DNA from: JAYXXU01 sp049301135
GTDB taxonomy: Bacteria > Pseudomonadota > Gammaproteobacteria > Pseudomonadales > Moraxellaceae
Direction of reading: 5' to 3'
Assembly: GCA_049301135.1 (NCBI GenBank)
Contig: JBAQKP010000083.1
Location: 1 to 7,600, forward strand
Length of the DNA stretch: 7,600 nucleotides
Shown here piece by piece: positions 1 to 6,576 of the stretch. The position numbers were made by a program, and so were the translations under genes. The notes under the pieces were generated by a model, which saw only the letters and a list, made by a program, of their open reading frames with translations, was not told where the DNA came from and made no database searches. The first letter of the stretch is position 1, and every line of letters starts with the position of its first letter.

Positions 1-62
1 CTTATGTGTCAGTGTGGCAGGTAAGAAGCATTCGACATTCATTCTGAATAATAGGGAAAAAT

Positions 63-650
63 ATGGGCGATTGGGATTTTTTACATGATATGCATCATGA
101 TGGTTATAACTCTGATCAAATAGCAGATGCTGCTGCCTGTGGATACAACCCATACGAGCACTTCGATGTTGCAGATTATGGGTATAGTCCTGATGAGTGG
201 CGAGCTTTAGATGAGAATGAGTTGCCCGATGAAAGCTATATGGTCGATCCCGAGCTAGTGATGATTTTCGACAATCTAGTTCACAGTGCCAAATCCTTTC
301 ATGCAATAACAGATCGTTATCTGCAAATTTGGGGAGAACTCGGTGAGCTATTCGCTGAAATTCACTATGGTATAAAGCGACACAAACCACACACCAAAGG
401 ATCAGATGGCAAAATTGGCAATGATTTTATTGAAATAAAAACCATTTCCCCAGAGAAAAGCATAGCAGAGGTAAAGGTTAAGCGCGCTGGCAACTTCAAT
501 AAACTTTTAATAGTCAAAATCAATAGCGATTTTTCGTTTGAAAGTCAGCTTATAGCTAGGAAAAAAATCGAAAAAGGCAATGGTATACACATGCGTGCAT
601 CTTGGTCATCAAATCAGAGCACAAATATGCCTAAAAAAAAATCTAGGTAG
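63..650 (+). CDS. Hypothetical protein with PD-(D/E)XK nuclease-like domain
   Basis: A 195-residue protein with no signal peptide or membrane segment. The start is supported by AGGGA at 53-57, five bases before the ATG. Residues 1-60 are acidic and aromatic, with the similar stretches DVADYGYSPDEW and AACGYNPYEHF, suggesting a small helical N-terminal module. Residues 85-170 resemble a restriction-endonuclease fold: a helix with Glu92, Glu95 and Glu99 (GELGELFAE), then Gly-Ser-Asp115 and Asp121, the strand FIEIKT with Glu124-x-Lys126, and a later strand KLLIVKI. The D...ExK spacing fits the PD-(D/E)XK catalytic pattern, so cleavage of nucleic acid is inferred, not shown. The tail (about 176-195) is basic and low in complexity. 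The gene is more AT-rich than lysA, which it faces tail to tail, and no methyltransferase partner is visible. It could be an orphan restriction or repair nuclease, or a non-catalytic relative. The reading frame is well supported; the function is tentative. Confidence 0.75.
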   Translation: MGDWDFLHDMHHDGYNSDQIADAAACGYNPYEHFDVADYGYSPDEWRALDENELPDESYMVDPELVMIFDNLVHSAKSFHAITDRYLQIWGELGELFAEIHYGIKRHKPHTKGSDGKIGNDFIEIKTISPEKSIAEVKVKRAGNFNKLLIVKINSDFSFESQLIARKKIEKGNGIHMRASWSSNQSTNMPKKKSR

Positions 651-679
651 CACTTGTGGCACGCCTAATTTAACCCCCC

Positions 680-702
680 AATTGGGCGATTTACGCCCAA
701 TT
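680..702. terminator. Perfect 9-bp hairpin after the nuclease-like gene, possible weak terminator
   Basis: AATTGGGCG (680-688) pairs perfectly with CGCCCAATT (694-702) across a five-base loop. It begins 30 bases after the stop codon of the upstream plus-strand gene. On the plus strand only a short TTT follows the stem, so a U-tract is nearly absent. On the minus strand a G run follows, which is not terminator-like. It may be an RNA 3'-end stabiliser or a weak terminator for the left gene. Confidence 0.4.
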
Positions 703-704
703 TC

Positions 705-745
705 AAAAAACTCAACAACGTCAGCCACTCCCGCGACTGACGTTG
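705..745 (-). terminator. Candidate rho-independent terminator of lptM-lysA
   Basis: Read on the minus strand, CAACGTCAG (745-737) pairs with CTGACGTTG (724-716). Two further inner pairs are possible (one G-U wobble, one C-G). The stem is followed by TTGAG and six Ts (complement of 705-710). It starts ten bases past the lysA stop. The U-tract is displaced by about five bases, so efficiency may be modest. It faces the plus-strand gene ending at 650, so it separates two convergent units. Confidence 0.6.
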
Positions 746-754
746 CTTTAATCC

Positions 755-2005
755 TCACGCCTCTGGCAACAGCGCCTCCAGTGCCCACAGCGACTCAACC
801 GTTTCACGCTGCCGCACCACATGCGCCTCTGCACCATCGACCATCACCTCAGCCGCCCGCCCGCGTGTGTTGTAATTACTACTCATCACAAAGCCATACG
901 CACCCGCACCCAGTACAGCAAGCACATCACCGGCTTGCAACGACAACTCACGCTGCTTGCCCAAGAAATCGCCGGTTTCACAAATCGCCCCGACCACATC
1001 CCATGTCAACACCTCCGCGTCACGCGGCGCACAGACTGGCTGAATGTCCATCCACGCCTGATACAACGATGGACGGATCAAATCATTCATCGCCGCATCG
1101 ACCAAGGCAAAATTACGATGCGCAGTCGGCTTGAGTAAATCCACTGTAGTCAGCAATACACCCGCATTGGCACTGATCGCCCGCCCCGGTTCCATGTAAA
1201 CCTTAAGCCCCAAGCGCTCCAGCGTTGGCCGTAACGCCGCCGCATATTCGGCGGGCGTCGGTGGCGTTTCGTCACGATAGCGCACGCCCAAGCCACCGCC
1301 AATATCAATATGCTTGAGCGGAATACCCAGCTCGGCCAGCCGCTCAATCATCTCGACGATCTTCGCCAAGGCATCGACAAACGGCGTGGTGCTGGTGAGC
1401 TGTGACCCGATATGGCAATCAATCCCGATCACCTCGAGTCCCGCCAGACTGGCCGCGTACTGATACACCTCGTACACGGTATCGCTGGGCACCCCGAATT
1501 TATTTTCTTTCAGGCCGGTCGAAATATACGGATGGGTCTGTGCATCCACGTCAGGATTGACCCGTAACGACACTGGCGCACGTTTGCCCAAGCGTTGCGC
1601 AACTGCGTCCAAACGCACCAACTCCGCCGCCGATTCGACGTTAAAACAGGCAATGCCCAGATTTAACGCTTGCTCAATATCCGCTTCGCTTTTACCTAGG
1701 CCAGAAAATACGATCTTGCTCGGATCACCACCTGCCGCCACTACCCGTGCCAACTCGCCGCCAGTCACGATGTCAAAGCCTGCACCCAACCGCGCCAAGA
1801 CATTCAGCACCGCCAGATTAGAATTTGATTTGACGGCAAAACAGACCTGATGCTCGATAAAATCGAATGCTTGATCAAATGCTAAATAGTTTTGCTCAAG
1901 TTGCGCCCGCGAATACACATACAGCGGTGTGCCATATTGCTGCGCCAGAGCTTGCAAACTCAGTTGTTCGGCGTGTAATACGCCATCAATCCGCTGAAAA
2001 CTCAT
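755..2005 (-). CDS. lysA: Diaminopimelate decarboxylase
   Basis: This PLP-dependent enzyme decarboxylates meso-diaminopimelate to L-lysine in the cytoplasm, the last step of the pathway. At 416 residues it is normal for the family (about 415-420). The fold type III motifs are all present: the PLP-binding Lys59 in FAVKSN, HIGSQ at 198-202, the phosphate-binding glycine loop DIGGG at 234-238, EPGR at 272-275, the active-site Cys342 in CETGD, and Tyr370 in GAYGF near the C-terminus. The ATG overlaps the lptM stop as ATGA. AGGAG, the complement of 2013-2017, lies seven bases upstream inside lptM, which fixes the start and suggests translational coupling. The gene is expressed from the lptM promoter and ends before a hairpin terminator. 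dapF, often next in related genomes, does not follow. No damage is visible. Confidence 0.97.
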   Translation of the reverse strand: MSFQRIDGVLHAEQLSLQALAQQYGTPLYVYSRAQLEQNYLAFDQAFDFIEHQVCFAVKSNSNLAVLNVLARLGAGFDIVTGGELARVVAAGGDPSKIVFSGLGKSEADIEQALNLGIACFNVESAAELVRLDAVAQRLGKRAPVSLRVNPDVDAQTHPYISTGLKENKFGVPSDTVYEVYQYAASLAGLEVIGIDCHIGSQLTSTTPFVDALAKIVEMIERLAELGIPLKHIDIGGGLGVRYRDETPPTPAEYAAALRPTLERLGLKVYMEPGRAISANAGVLLTTVDLLKPTAHRNFALVDAAMNDLIRPSLYQAWMDIQPVCAPRDAEVLTWDVVGAICETGDFLGKQRELSLQAGDVLAVLGAGAYGFVMSSNYNTRGRAAEVMVDGAEAHVVRQRETVESLWALEALLPEA

Positions 2006-2187
2006 GGGGCAACTCCTGTTTGATTCGGTGCTGTTGGTGTTGAAGAAGTGGTGTTTTGTGTGGTCGGATTGGGTTGAGTGACAGTTGGCTCAGGCAAATA
2101 CAGTGCGCCTTTTTGACCACAGGCCGATAAAAAAACAGCGGTCAGCACAGCCAATACAGCCGACCCATACAGCGACAGCGGACGCAT
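2002..2187 (-). CDS. lptM: LPS-assembly lipoprotein LptM (YifL-like)
   Basis: A 61-residue lipoprotein precursor: a short N-terminus with Arg2, a hydrophobic segment at about residues 8-20, and the lipobox LSAC with the lipidated Cys23. The conserved CGQKGALYLPEP signature of the YifL/LptM family follows, then a Thr/Asn/Pro-rich disordered tail. LptM is known to sit in the outer membrane, where it helps LptD acquire its native disulfides in the LptDE translocon. The ATG at 2187 is preferred over the TTG at 2193 because AAGGA lies six bases before the ATG but directly abuts the TTG. The stop overlaps the lysA start (ATGA). An lptM-like lipoprotein gene ahead of lysA is a common arrangement in gammaproteobacteria. 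Confidence 0.9.
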   Translation of the reverse strand: MRPLSLYGSAVLAVLTAVFLSACGQKGALYLPEPTVTQPNPTTQNTTSSTPTAPNQTGVAP

Positions 2188-2193
2188 GGACAA

Positions 2194-2198
2194 TCCTT
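2194..2198 (-). promoter_or_regulatory. Ribosome binding site deciding the lptM start
   Basis: The complement reads AAGGA and ends six bases before the ATG at 2187. The in-frame TTG at 2193 would leave no spacer, so the longer 63-residue version is unlikely. Confidence 0.7.
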
Positions 2199-2220
2199 AA
2201 CGATGTCAATAATGCCGCGC

Positions 2221-2226
2221 AGTATA
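2221..2226 (-). promoter_or_regulatory. Candidate -10 box of lptM-lysA
   Basis: The complement reads TATACT, a near-consensus sigma-70 -10 hexamer. Transcription would start near 2213-2215, giving a leader of about 26 bases before the lptM ATG. No good -35 hexamer sits at 16-18 bases, so an activator or upstream AT contacts may contribute. It lies back to back with the dnaG -10 box 41 bases away. Confidence 0.45.
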
Positions 2227-2264
2227 ACCGAACCCACAGCAAAATATCTGTGCGCAATCCCGCG

Positions 2265-2273
2265 TGGTATACT
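2265..2273 (+). promoter_or_regulatory. Candidate extended -10 promoter of dnaG
   Basis: TGG-TATACT combines the extended -10 dinucleotide TG (2265-2266) with a near-consensus hexamer (2268-2273). The hexamer at the -35 spacing (2245-2250) is poor, as is usual for extended -10 promoters. The start would fall near 2280, with about 59 bases of leader. The surrounding GCGTGGTAT-CT core recurs upstream of rpoD. Confidence 0.5.
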
Positions 2274-2338
2274 CGCCTATTAAGCTACCAGTACACACGC
2301 TCGCCTCGTCACCAAACAGGCATTGAGCAGGGAATCCG

Positions 2339-4354
2339 ATGCGCGTCTCTCAAGTGATTATTGATCAAATCCTAGATCGCACCGATATCGTCGATCTGAT
2401 CAACAGCCGTGTCAAACTCAAAAAAGCCGGTAAAAGCTACACCGCATGCTGTCCATTCCACCAAGAAAAAAGCCCGTCGTTTCATGTGCATCGTGACAAA
2501 GGCTATTACCATTGCTTCGGCTGTCAGGCCAGTGGCAACGCGATTAGCTTCTTGATGGAGCATGACCATCGCTCGTTTATGGAAGCGCTCAGCGACTTGG
2601 CGCAACAAGCTGGGATTGAACTGCCCAAGTCCTCACAAGACGATGCCCCACAGCTTAAATACCAACGCAGCAACCGCCCTACAACAGCACGCACAACACC
2701 GGCAAAAAAAACAACCCAAATCTCCCCTAGTCTGGCCTCACAACCGGCGGCAACTCAAGCAGCCGGTACGTCTCCAGCACAACAGGATGAAGATGCCAGT
2801 TGGCAGTCATTTTTTCAGGGTGGCGAGTCCGATCATGGCGATGATCAGCCGCCGTCTTTGTCAGACCCAGTCGATCCAACCGATTGGCCAGCCGAATACT
2901 CATCCAGCGATCAACCGACCGATCAGAGCTTTGCGGCTGAATTACTTGATGGCAGCCTATACAGTCTGCTTGAAGCGATTACCCTATTTTATCAGTCACA
3001 ACTACAACAGCACCTACCCGCCCGTCAGTACTTACAAGGACGCGGCTTGGATGGCGAAGCCTGTACTTTTTGGCGGCTTGGCTATGCGCCGACCGATTGG
3101 CAGCACCTCGAAAAAGCCTTTCCACACGACATCGACGGCTTAAAGCAACTTGGCTTGGTGCGGGTCAGTGAGAATGGTCGGCAGTTTGATCTGTTGCGGG
3201 ATCGGGTGATGTTTCCGATTCGAGATCGTAAGGGGCGCGTAGTCGGTTTTGGTGGTCGAGCGATGCAAGATGACGTGAAGCCCAAATACATCAACTCACC
3301 AGAATCGGTGGTATTTAACAAGTCGAACCTGCTGTATGGCCTATACGAAGGCCGCAAACAACGCGCCAAACAATGGCTAATGGTCGAAGGCTATATGGAC
3401 GTGATCGCCTTGGCACAGGCTGGCATTCATGGCGCGGTCGCAGCACTCGGCACAGCGGCCAATGTCGAGCATTTGACCACGCTATTTAAGCTAGAACCGA
3501 GCCTGACTTTGGCGTTTGATGGTGATCAAGCTGGTCAAAACGCCGCATGGCGCACCCTCGAAATTGCGCTGCCGATCCTCAATGACGGTCTACAATTGCG
3601 CTTCTTGGTGTTACCCGATAAACAAGATCCGGACAGCCTGATTCGGCGCGAAGGGGTCAGTGGTTTTCGGGAGCGGCTGGCCAATGCGCCACCACTGTCG
3701 GATTTTATGTATGACACCTTGGCTCGGCAATACGACCTGAATCACCCCGAAGGCAAAGGCGGCTTAAACAACGCGGCACACCTGTTGATTCAACAACTAC
3801 CGGCACAAGGCAGCTATAAGCATCTGTTGCGCCAGTCGATTCGCGAACGCCTAGGACTGGGTTGGCGCGGCAAAGCCAAACCTGCCACAGAGCTGATTTC
3901 ATTTGAACAAGCCTGTAGTCTGGATGAAAAAGCCCTACTGCTGTTGCTGCAATACCCCGCACTACGGGCGAATTTTTTGCCATTAACGGATTTATTGCCA
4001 CCGGATGCGATGCTGCGCCAACTGCTACTGATGCTACAGGCTGAACCATTTGAACAGCAACTGGACGACCCTGATCACACGCTATACTTTATCTTGGGCG
4101 CGTGGCCGGATGCCGAACAACGGCGTGACCTGTGTCGTTTACTTGATGCAGTTGATCTAAGCAGTTATATTCAGCGGCCTGAGCAACTCGACCGCTTATG
4201 TCAGGAACTCAGCCTACAACTGAGCGAGCAACTGCTGACCCGTCGCTTACGTGGCTGTCAATCGCTGACCGAAGCGCGTGAACTGAACGCCAAACTTCTC
4301 GACATCCGCTATCAGTTGCATTTTCGTGAACCGATGCAAGCGCTCAATGACTAA
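2339..4354 (+). CDS. dnaG: DNA primase
   Basis: Makes RNA primers at the replication fork, working with the DnaB helicase. Domains in order: N-terminal zinc-binding domain with Cys38, His41, Cys59 and Cys62 (CPFH and YHCFGC); a low-complexity linker at about 97-200; and the RNA polymerase core with the RDRVMFPIRD and VVGFGGR basic region. The core includes a TOPRIM segment with Glu350 in EGYMDV, Asp394 and Asp396 in DGDQAG, and Asp430/Asp432 in DPDSL. The last part, about 520-671, is the helical DnaB-binding region. At 671 residues it exceeds the 581 of E. coli DnaG; the linker, rich in Gln, Thr, Ser, Pro and acidic residues, accounts for the difference. AGGGA at 2329-2333 lies five bases before the ATG. 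It is divergent from lptM-lysA and upstream of rpoD; rpsU, the usual first gene, is absent. Confidence 0.97.
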   Translation: MRVSQVIIDQILDRTDIVDLINSRVKLKKAGKSYTACCPFHQEKSPSFHVHRDKGYYHCFGCQASGNAISFLMEHDHRSFMEALSDLAQQAGIELPKSSQDDAPQLKYQRSNRPTTARTTPAKKTTQISPSLASQPAATQAAGTSPAQQDEDASWQSFFQGGESDHGDDQPPSLSDPVDPTDWPAEYSSSDQPTDQSFAAELLDGSLYSLLEAITLFYQSQLQQHLPARQYLQGRGLDGEACTFWRLGYAPTDWQHLEKAFPHDIDGLKQLGLVRVSENGRQFDLLRDRVMFPIRDRKGRVVGFGGRAMQDDVKPKYINSPESVVFNKSNLLYGLYEGRKQRAKQWLMVEGYMDVIALAQAGIHGAVAALGTAANVEHLTTLFKLEPSLTLAFDGDQAGQNAAWRTLEIALPILNDGLQLRFLVLPDKQDPDSLIRREGVSGFRERLANAPPLSDFMYDTLARQYDLNHPEGKGGLNNAAHLLIQQLPAQGSYKHLLRQSIRERLGLGWRGKAKPATELISFEQACSLDEKALLLLLQYPALRANFLPLTDLLPPDAMLRQLLLMLQAEPFEQQLDDPDHTLYFILGAWPDAEQRRDLCRLLDAVDLSSYIQRPEQLDRLCQELSLQLSEQLLTRRLRGCQSLTEARELNAKLLDIRYQLHFREPMQALND

Positions 4355-4472
4355 CTCGCAACCAATCGACCTGTTGCCCTTGAAAAACCGCCCATCCACC
4401 CCAACACTATGCTACAGACGCGCATCGTGCGCCAAACCCAGCGTATCCGCCCATCGCCTGTATCGCGCTAAA

Positions 4473-4492
4473 TCATCAGGCAACACTGATGA
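4473..4492. other. 7-bp hairpin in the dnaG-rpoD gap
   Basis: TCATCAG pairs perfectly with CTGATGA around the six-base loop GCAACA. No U-tract follows, so it is not an intrinsic terminator. It sits about 30 bases upstream of the candidate rpoD -10 box and lies inside any dnaG-rpoD readthrough transcript. Possible roles are an mRNA processing or stability element, or an upstream operator. A smaller 5-bp hairpin, GCGCA-TCG-TGCGC, lies at 4420-4432. Nothing else gene-like is visible between 4355 and 4557. Confidence 0.4.
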
Positions 4493-4517
4493 AGCTTAGA
4501 CGACACCTGCTTGCGCG

Positions 4518-4526
4518 TGGTATCCT
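4518..4526 (+). promoter_or_regulatory. Candidate extended -10 promoter of rpoD
   Basis: TGG-TATCCT has the extended -10 dinucleotide (4518-4519) and a hexamer matching TATAAT at four of six positions. No convincing -35 is present. Transcription would begin near 4533, giving a leader of about 39 bases. The surrounding core matches the dnaG promoter candidate. A GTTGCGCAAC palindrome (4538-4547) falls just after the predicted start point. Confidence 0.4.
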
Positions 4527-4537
4527 ACTCGATTGCC

Positions 4538-4547
4538 GTTGCGCAAC
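4538..4547. repeat. 10-bp palindrome downstream of the rpoD promoter candidate
   Basis: GTTGCGCAAC is a perfect palindrome with no spacer, placed roughly +5 to +15 relative to the predicted rpoD start. The position would suit a repressor or a short leader hairpin. The same ten bases also occur inside lysA (1594-1603), so it may be a common word in this genome and not a specific site. Confidence 0.25.
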
Positions 4548-4557
4548 CGATTGACCG

Positions 4558-4575
4558 ATGAGTGACCACAGATGA
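4558..4575 (+). other. Five-codon reading frame overlapping the rpoD start
   Basis: ATG AGT GAC CAC AGA TGA encodes MSDHR and stops at 4573-4575. Its last four bases, ATGA, contain the rpoD start codon at 4572. It begins with the same Met-Ser-Asp as RpoD. Neither ATG has a strong Shine-Dalgarno sequence. Termination here would place a ribosome on the rpoD start, so coupling is possible, but a chance occurrence is equally plausible. Confidence 0.25.
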
Positions 4576-6452
4576 GCGATCAAATCACGCCCACCTCGCA
4601 AGTCGCGGCTCTAATCAGCCGTGGAAAAGAACAAGGCTACCTGACCTACGCCGAAGTCAACGATCACCTGCCCGATTCGATTACCGAAAGCGAGCAGATC
4701 GAAGACATTATTCAGATGCTCAACGACGTGGGCATTCCGGTACATGAGCGCGCACCCGAAACTGACGAGTTGATGCTGGACGGCAACACGCCAGATGCCT
4801 CAGACGATGATGTGGCTGCCGAAGAAGCTGCTGCGGTACTGGCCTCAGTCGAAAACGAACCGGGTCGCACCACCGATCCCGTGCGGATGTATATGCGTGA
4901 GATGGGCACGGTCGAGCTGCTGACCCGTGAAGGCGAAATCAGCATCGCCAAGCGCATCGAAGAAGGCATTCGTGACGTCTTAAATGCAATGGCGCACTGG
5001 CCGGGCGCGGTCGAAGCCGTGCTACAAGAATACGATGAAGCACAGCGCGGCGAACGTCGTCTGGCCGATATTTTGTCCGGCTATCTCGACCCAGAAAGCG
5101 ACGTGGTCGATGTCCCTGAAGTCATTGATGACGAAGAAGCCATTGCGCCAGTACTCGAAGGTGCGACCCCCAAAGTTATCGGTGATGACGATGAAGAAGA
5201 AGCCGAGGCCAGCGATGACGCGGACGAAGTCGAATCAGGCCCAGATCCAGAGATTGCTCGCCAGCGCTTCGCGGAACTGACCGAAAAGCACGCAGCCGTA
5301 TTGGCAGCGATTGCCGAACATGGCCGTAACAGCCCAGCGACGCAGCTCGCCCTGTTCGAGATGGCCAGCGTATTCATGATGTTCAAGCTGACCCCGCGTC
5401 TGTCTGAACAACTGGCTAGCATGATCCGTGACACCAACCAGCAGATTCGTCTGGCTGAGCGTGAAGTCATGCGCTTTGCGATCAAACGTGGTCGGATGAG
5501 CCGTGAGCATTTCCGCACCCACTTCCCGAACCAAGAGTCGCGTCTGGATTGGGTTGATGAACAGATCAAAATTGATCCGTCACTGGCGGCTGGTCTGAAC
5601 GTGGTACGTGCTGATATTTTGGCGCAGCAACAAGGTCTGGCCGATCTGGAAAACACGCTTGGCCTGCGTGTGGTCGATATGAAGGACATTTCGCGCCGCA
5701 TGTCGATTGGTGAAGCCAAAGCCCGCCGTGCCAAAAAAGAGATGGTCGAGGCCAACTTGCGCTTGGTAATTTCGATTGCCAAAAAATACACCAACCGCGG
5801 TCTGCAATTCTTGGATTTGATCCAAGAAGGCAACATCGGCTTGATGAAAGCGGTCGATAAGTTTGAATACCGTCGCGGCTATAAGTTTTCGACCTATGCG
5901 ACATGGTGGATTCGTCAGGCGATTACCCGCTCGATTGCCGACCAAGCGCGCACCATCCGCATTCCGGTACACATGATCGAAACGATTAACAAAATCAATC
6001 GGGTATCGCGTCAGTTGCTACAGGAAATGGGACGTGAGCCGACACCGGAAGAACTCGGCGAACGCTTGGAGATGGACGAGGCGAAAGTGCGTAAAGTGCT
6101 GAAAATCGCCAAAGAGCCAATTTCGATGGAAACCCCAATCGGCGATGATGAAGATTCGCACTTGGGTGATTTCATTGAAGATACCAATATCACCAGTCCG
6201 ATTGAGGCAGCGACTTCGGAAGGCTTACGCGAAGCGACCCGTGAGGTGTTGGCAAACCTAACGCCACGCGAAGCCAAAGTGCTGAAGATGCGCTTCGGGA
6301 TTGATATGCCGACCGATCATACCTTGGAAGAAGTCGGTAAGCAGTTTGATGTGACCCGTGAGCGGATTCGTCAGATTGAGGCGAAGGCACTGCGCAAGCT
6401 GCGTCATCCATCGCGCTCGGAGCATCTGCGCTCGTTCCTTGAAAATGATTGA
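4572..6452 (+). CDS. rpoD: RNA polymerase primary sigma factor (sigma-70)
   Basis: Directs core RNA polymerase to housekeeping promoters. The 626 residues hold the complete sigma-70 layout: region 1.1 (about 1-80), region 1.2 (98-132, beginning TTDPVRMYMREMGTVELL), a long non-conserved region (about 133-372) with a very acidic stretch at 173-225, region 2 (385-455, including NLRLVISIAKKY, GLQFLDLIQEGNIGLMKAV and YATWWIRQAI), region 3 (466-540), and region 4 (553-622) with the -35-binding helix-turn-helix at 584-607. The N-terminal motif SQVAALISRGKEQGYLTYAEVNDH resembles Moraxellaceae proteins. The start matches the family N-terminus (MSDQ) but has no clear Shine-Dalgarno sequence; an overlapping five-codon frame precedes it. 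It lies 217 bases downstream of dnaG, with a candidate promoter of its own, and ends before a strong terminator. Confidence 0.98.
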   Translation: MSDQITPTSQVAALISRGKEQGYLTYAEVNDHLPDSITESEQIEDIIQMLNDVGIPVHERAPETDELMLDGNTPDASDDDVAAEEAAAVLASVENEPGRTTDPVRMYMREMGTVELLTREGEISIAKRIEEGIRDVLNAMAHWPGAVEAVLQEYDEAQRGERRLADILSGYLDPESDVVDVPEVIDDEEAIAPVLEGATPKVIGDDDEEEAEASDDADEVESGPDPEIARQRFAELTEKHAAVLAAIAEHGRNSPATQLALFEMASVFMMFKLTPRLSEQLASMIRDTNQQIRLAEREVMRFAIKRGRMSREHFRTHFPNQESRLDWVDEQIKIDPSLAAGLNVVRADILAQQQGLADLENTLGLRVVDMKDISRRMSIGEAKARRAKKEMVEANLRLVISIAKKYTNRGLQFLDLIQEGNIGLMKAVDKFEYRRGYKFSTYATWWIRQAITRSIADQARTIRIPVHMIETINKINRVSRQLLQEMGREPTPEELGERLEMDEAKVRKVLKIAKEPISMETPIGDDEDSHLGDFIEDTNITSPIEAATSEGLREATREVLANLTPREAKVLKMRFGIDMPTDHTLEEVGKQFDVTRERIRQIEAKALRKLRHPSRSEHLRSFLEND

Positions 6453-6472
6453 TTGACGCTTAATCCGTGAAC

Positions 6473-6505
6473 AAAAAACCGCTCATGAATTTGGGCGGTT
6501 TTTTT
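6473..6505 (+). terminator. Bidirectional rho-independent terminator after rpoD
   Basis: AAAAACCGCTC (6474-6484) pairs with GGGCGGTTTTT around an eight-base loop (6485-6492), with one G-U wobble, and a run of seven Ts follows (6499-6505). The A run on the left side (6473-6478) gives a T run on the minus strand, so the same element can also end transcription of the convergent gene at 6577-7083. Confidence 0.9.
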
Positions 6506-6516
6506 ATGTGGGGTAT

Positions 6517-6552
6517 GCATGCCATGCGCAACAAATCTCGGAAAAGGCATGC
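6517..6552. repeat. Inverted repeat GCATGCC / GGCATGC
   Basis: GCATGCC (6517-6523) and GGCATGC (6546-6552) are exact inverted copies separated by 22 bases. The left arm overlaps the direct repeat copy at 6521-6536. The arms contain the self-complementary word GCATGC, which makes part of this symmetry trivial. It lies in the gap between the rpoD terminator and the end of the convergent gene. Confidence 0.35.
6521..6536. repeat. Direct repeat copy 1 flanking the 168-residue gene
   Basis: GCCATGCGCAACAAAT matches the copy at 7111-7126 in 15 of 16 positions, with the first 13 identical. It sits 41 bases beyond the stop codon of the minus-strand gene. Confidence 0.6.
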
Positions 6553-6576
6553 TGAGCGTGAGCGCACACTAAATAA

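Noticed and set aside
45..54. TG-AATAAT as an extended -10 for the left gene
   Set aside because: It abuts the ribosome binding site at 53-57, so the transcript would start too late to carry it. The real promoter is probably outside the window.
580..1138. Plus-strand open frames of 184 and 105 codons over the lysA 3' end
   Set aside because: They lie antisense to a fully conserved lysA, have His/Pro/Thr-rich composition typical of antisense frames, and have no family resemblance.
2188..2193. TTG start for lptM giving 63 residues
   Set aside because: The AAGGA ribosome site directly abuts this TTG; the ATG six bases further has proper spacing.
1594..4547. GTTGCGCAAC in lysA (1594-1603) and before rpoD as a paired regulatory site
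   Set aside because: One copy is deep inside a coding sequence, and the related word TGCGCAAC also occurs elsewhere in the window, so a common genomic word explains it.
5081..5836. 251-codon minus-strand open frame inside rpoD
   Set aside because: Its Ser/Arg/Ala-rich composition is the antisense image of conserved rpoD codons, and there is no plausible ribosome site or domain.
6553..6570. lac-operator-like TGAGCGTGAGCGCAC
   Set aside because: It is only a tandem TGAGCG word with poor dyad symmetry, lies downstream of both neighbouring genes, and has no regulator nearby.
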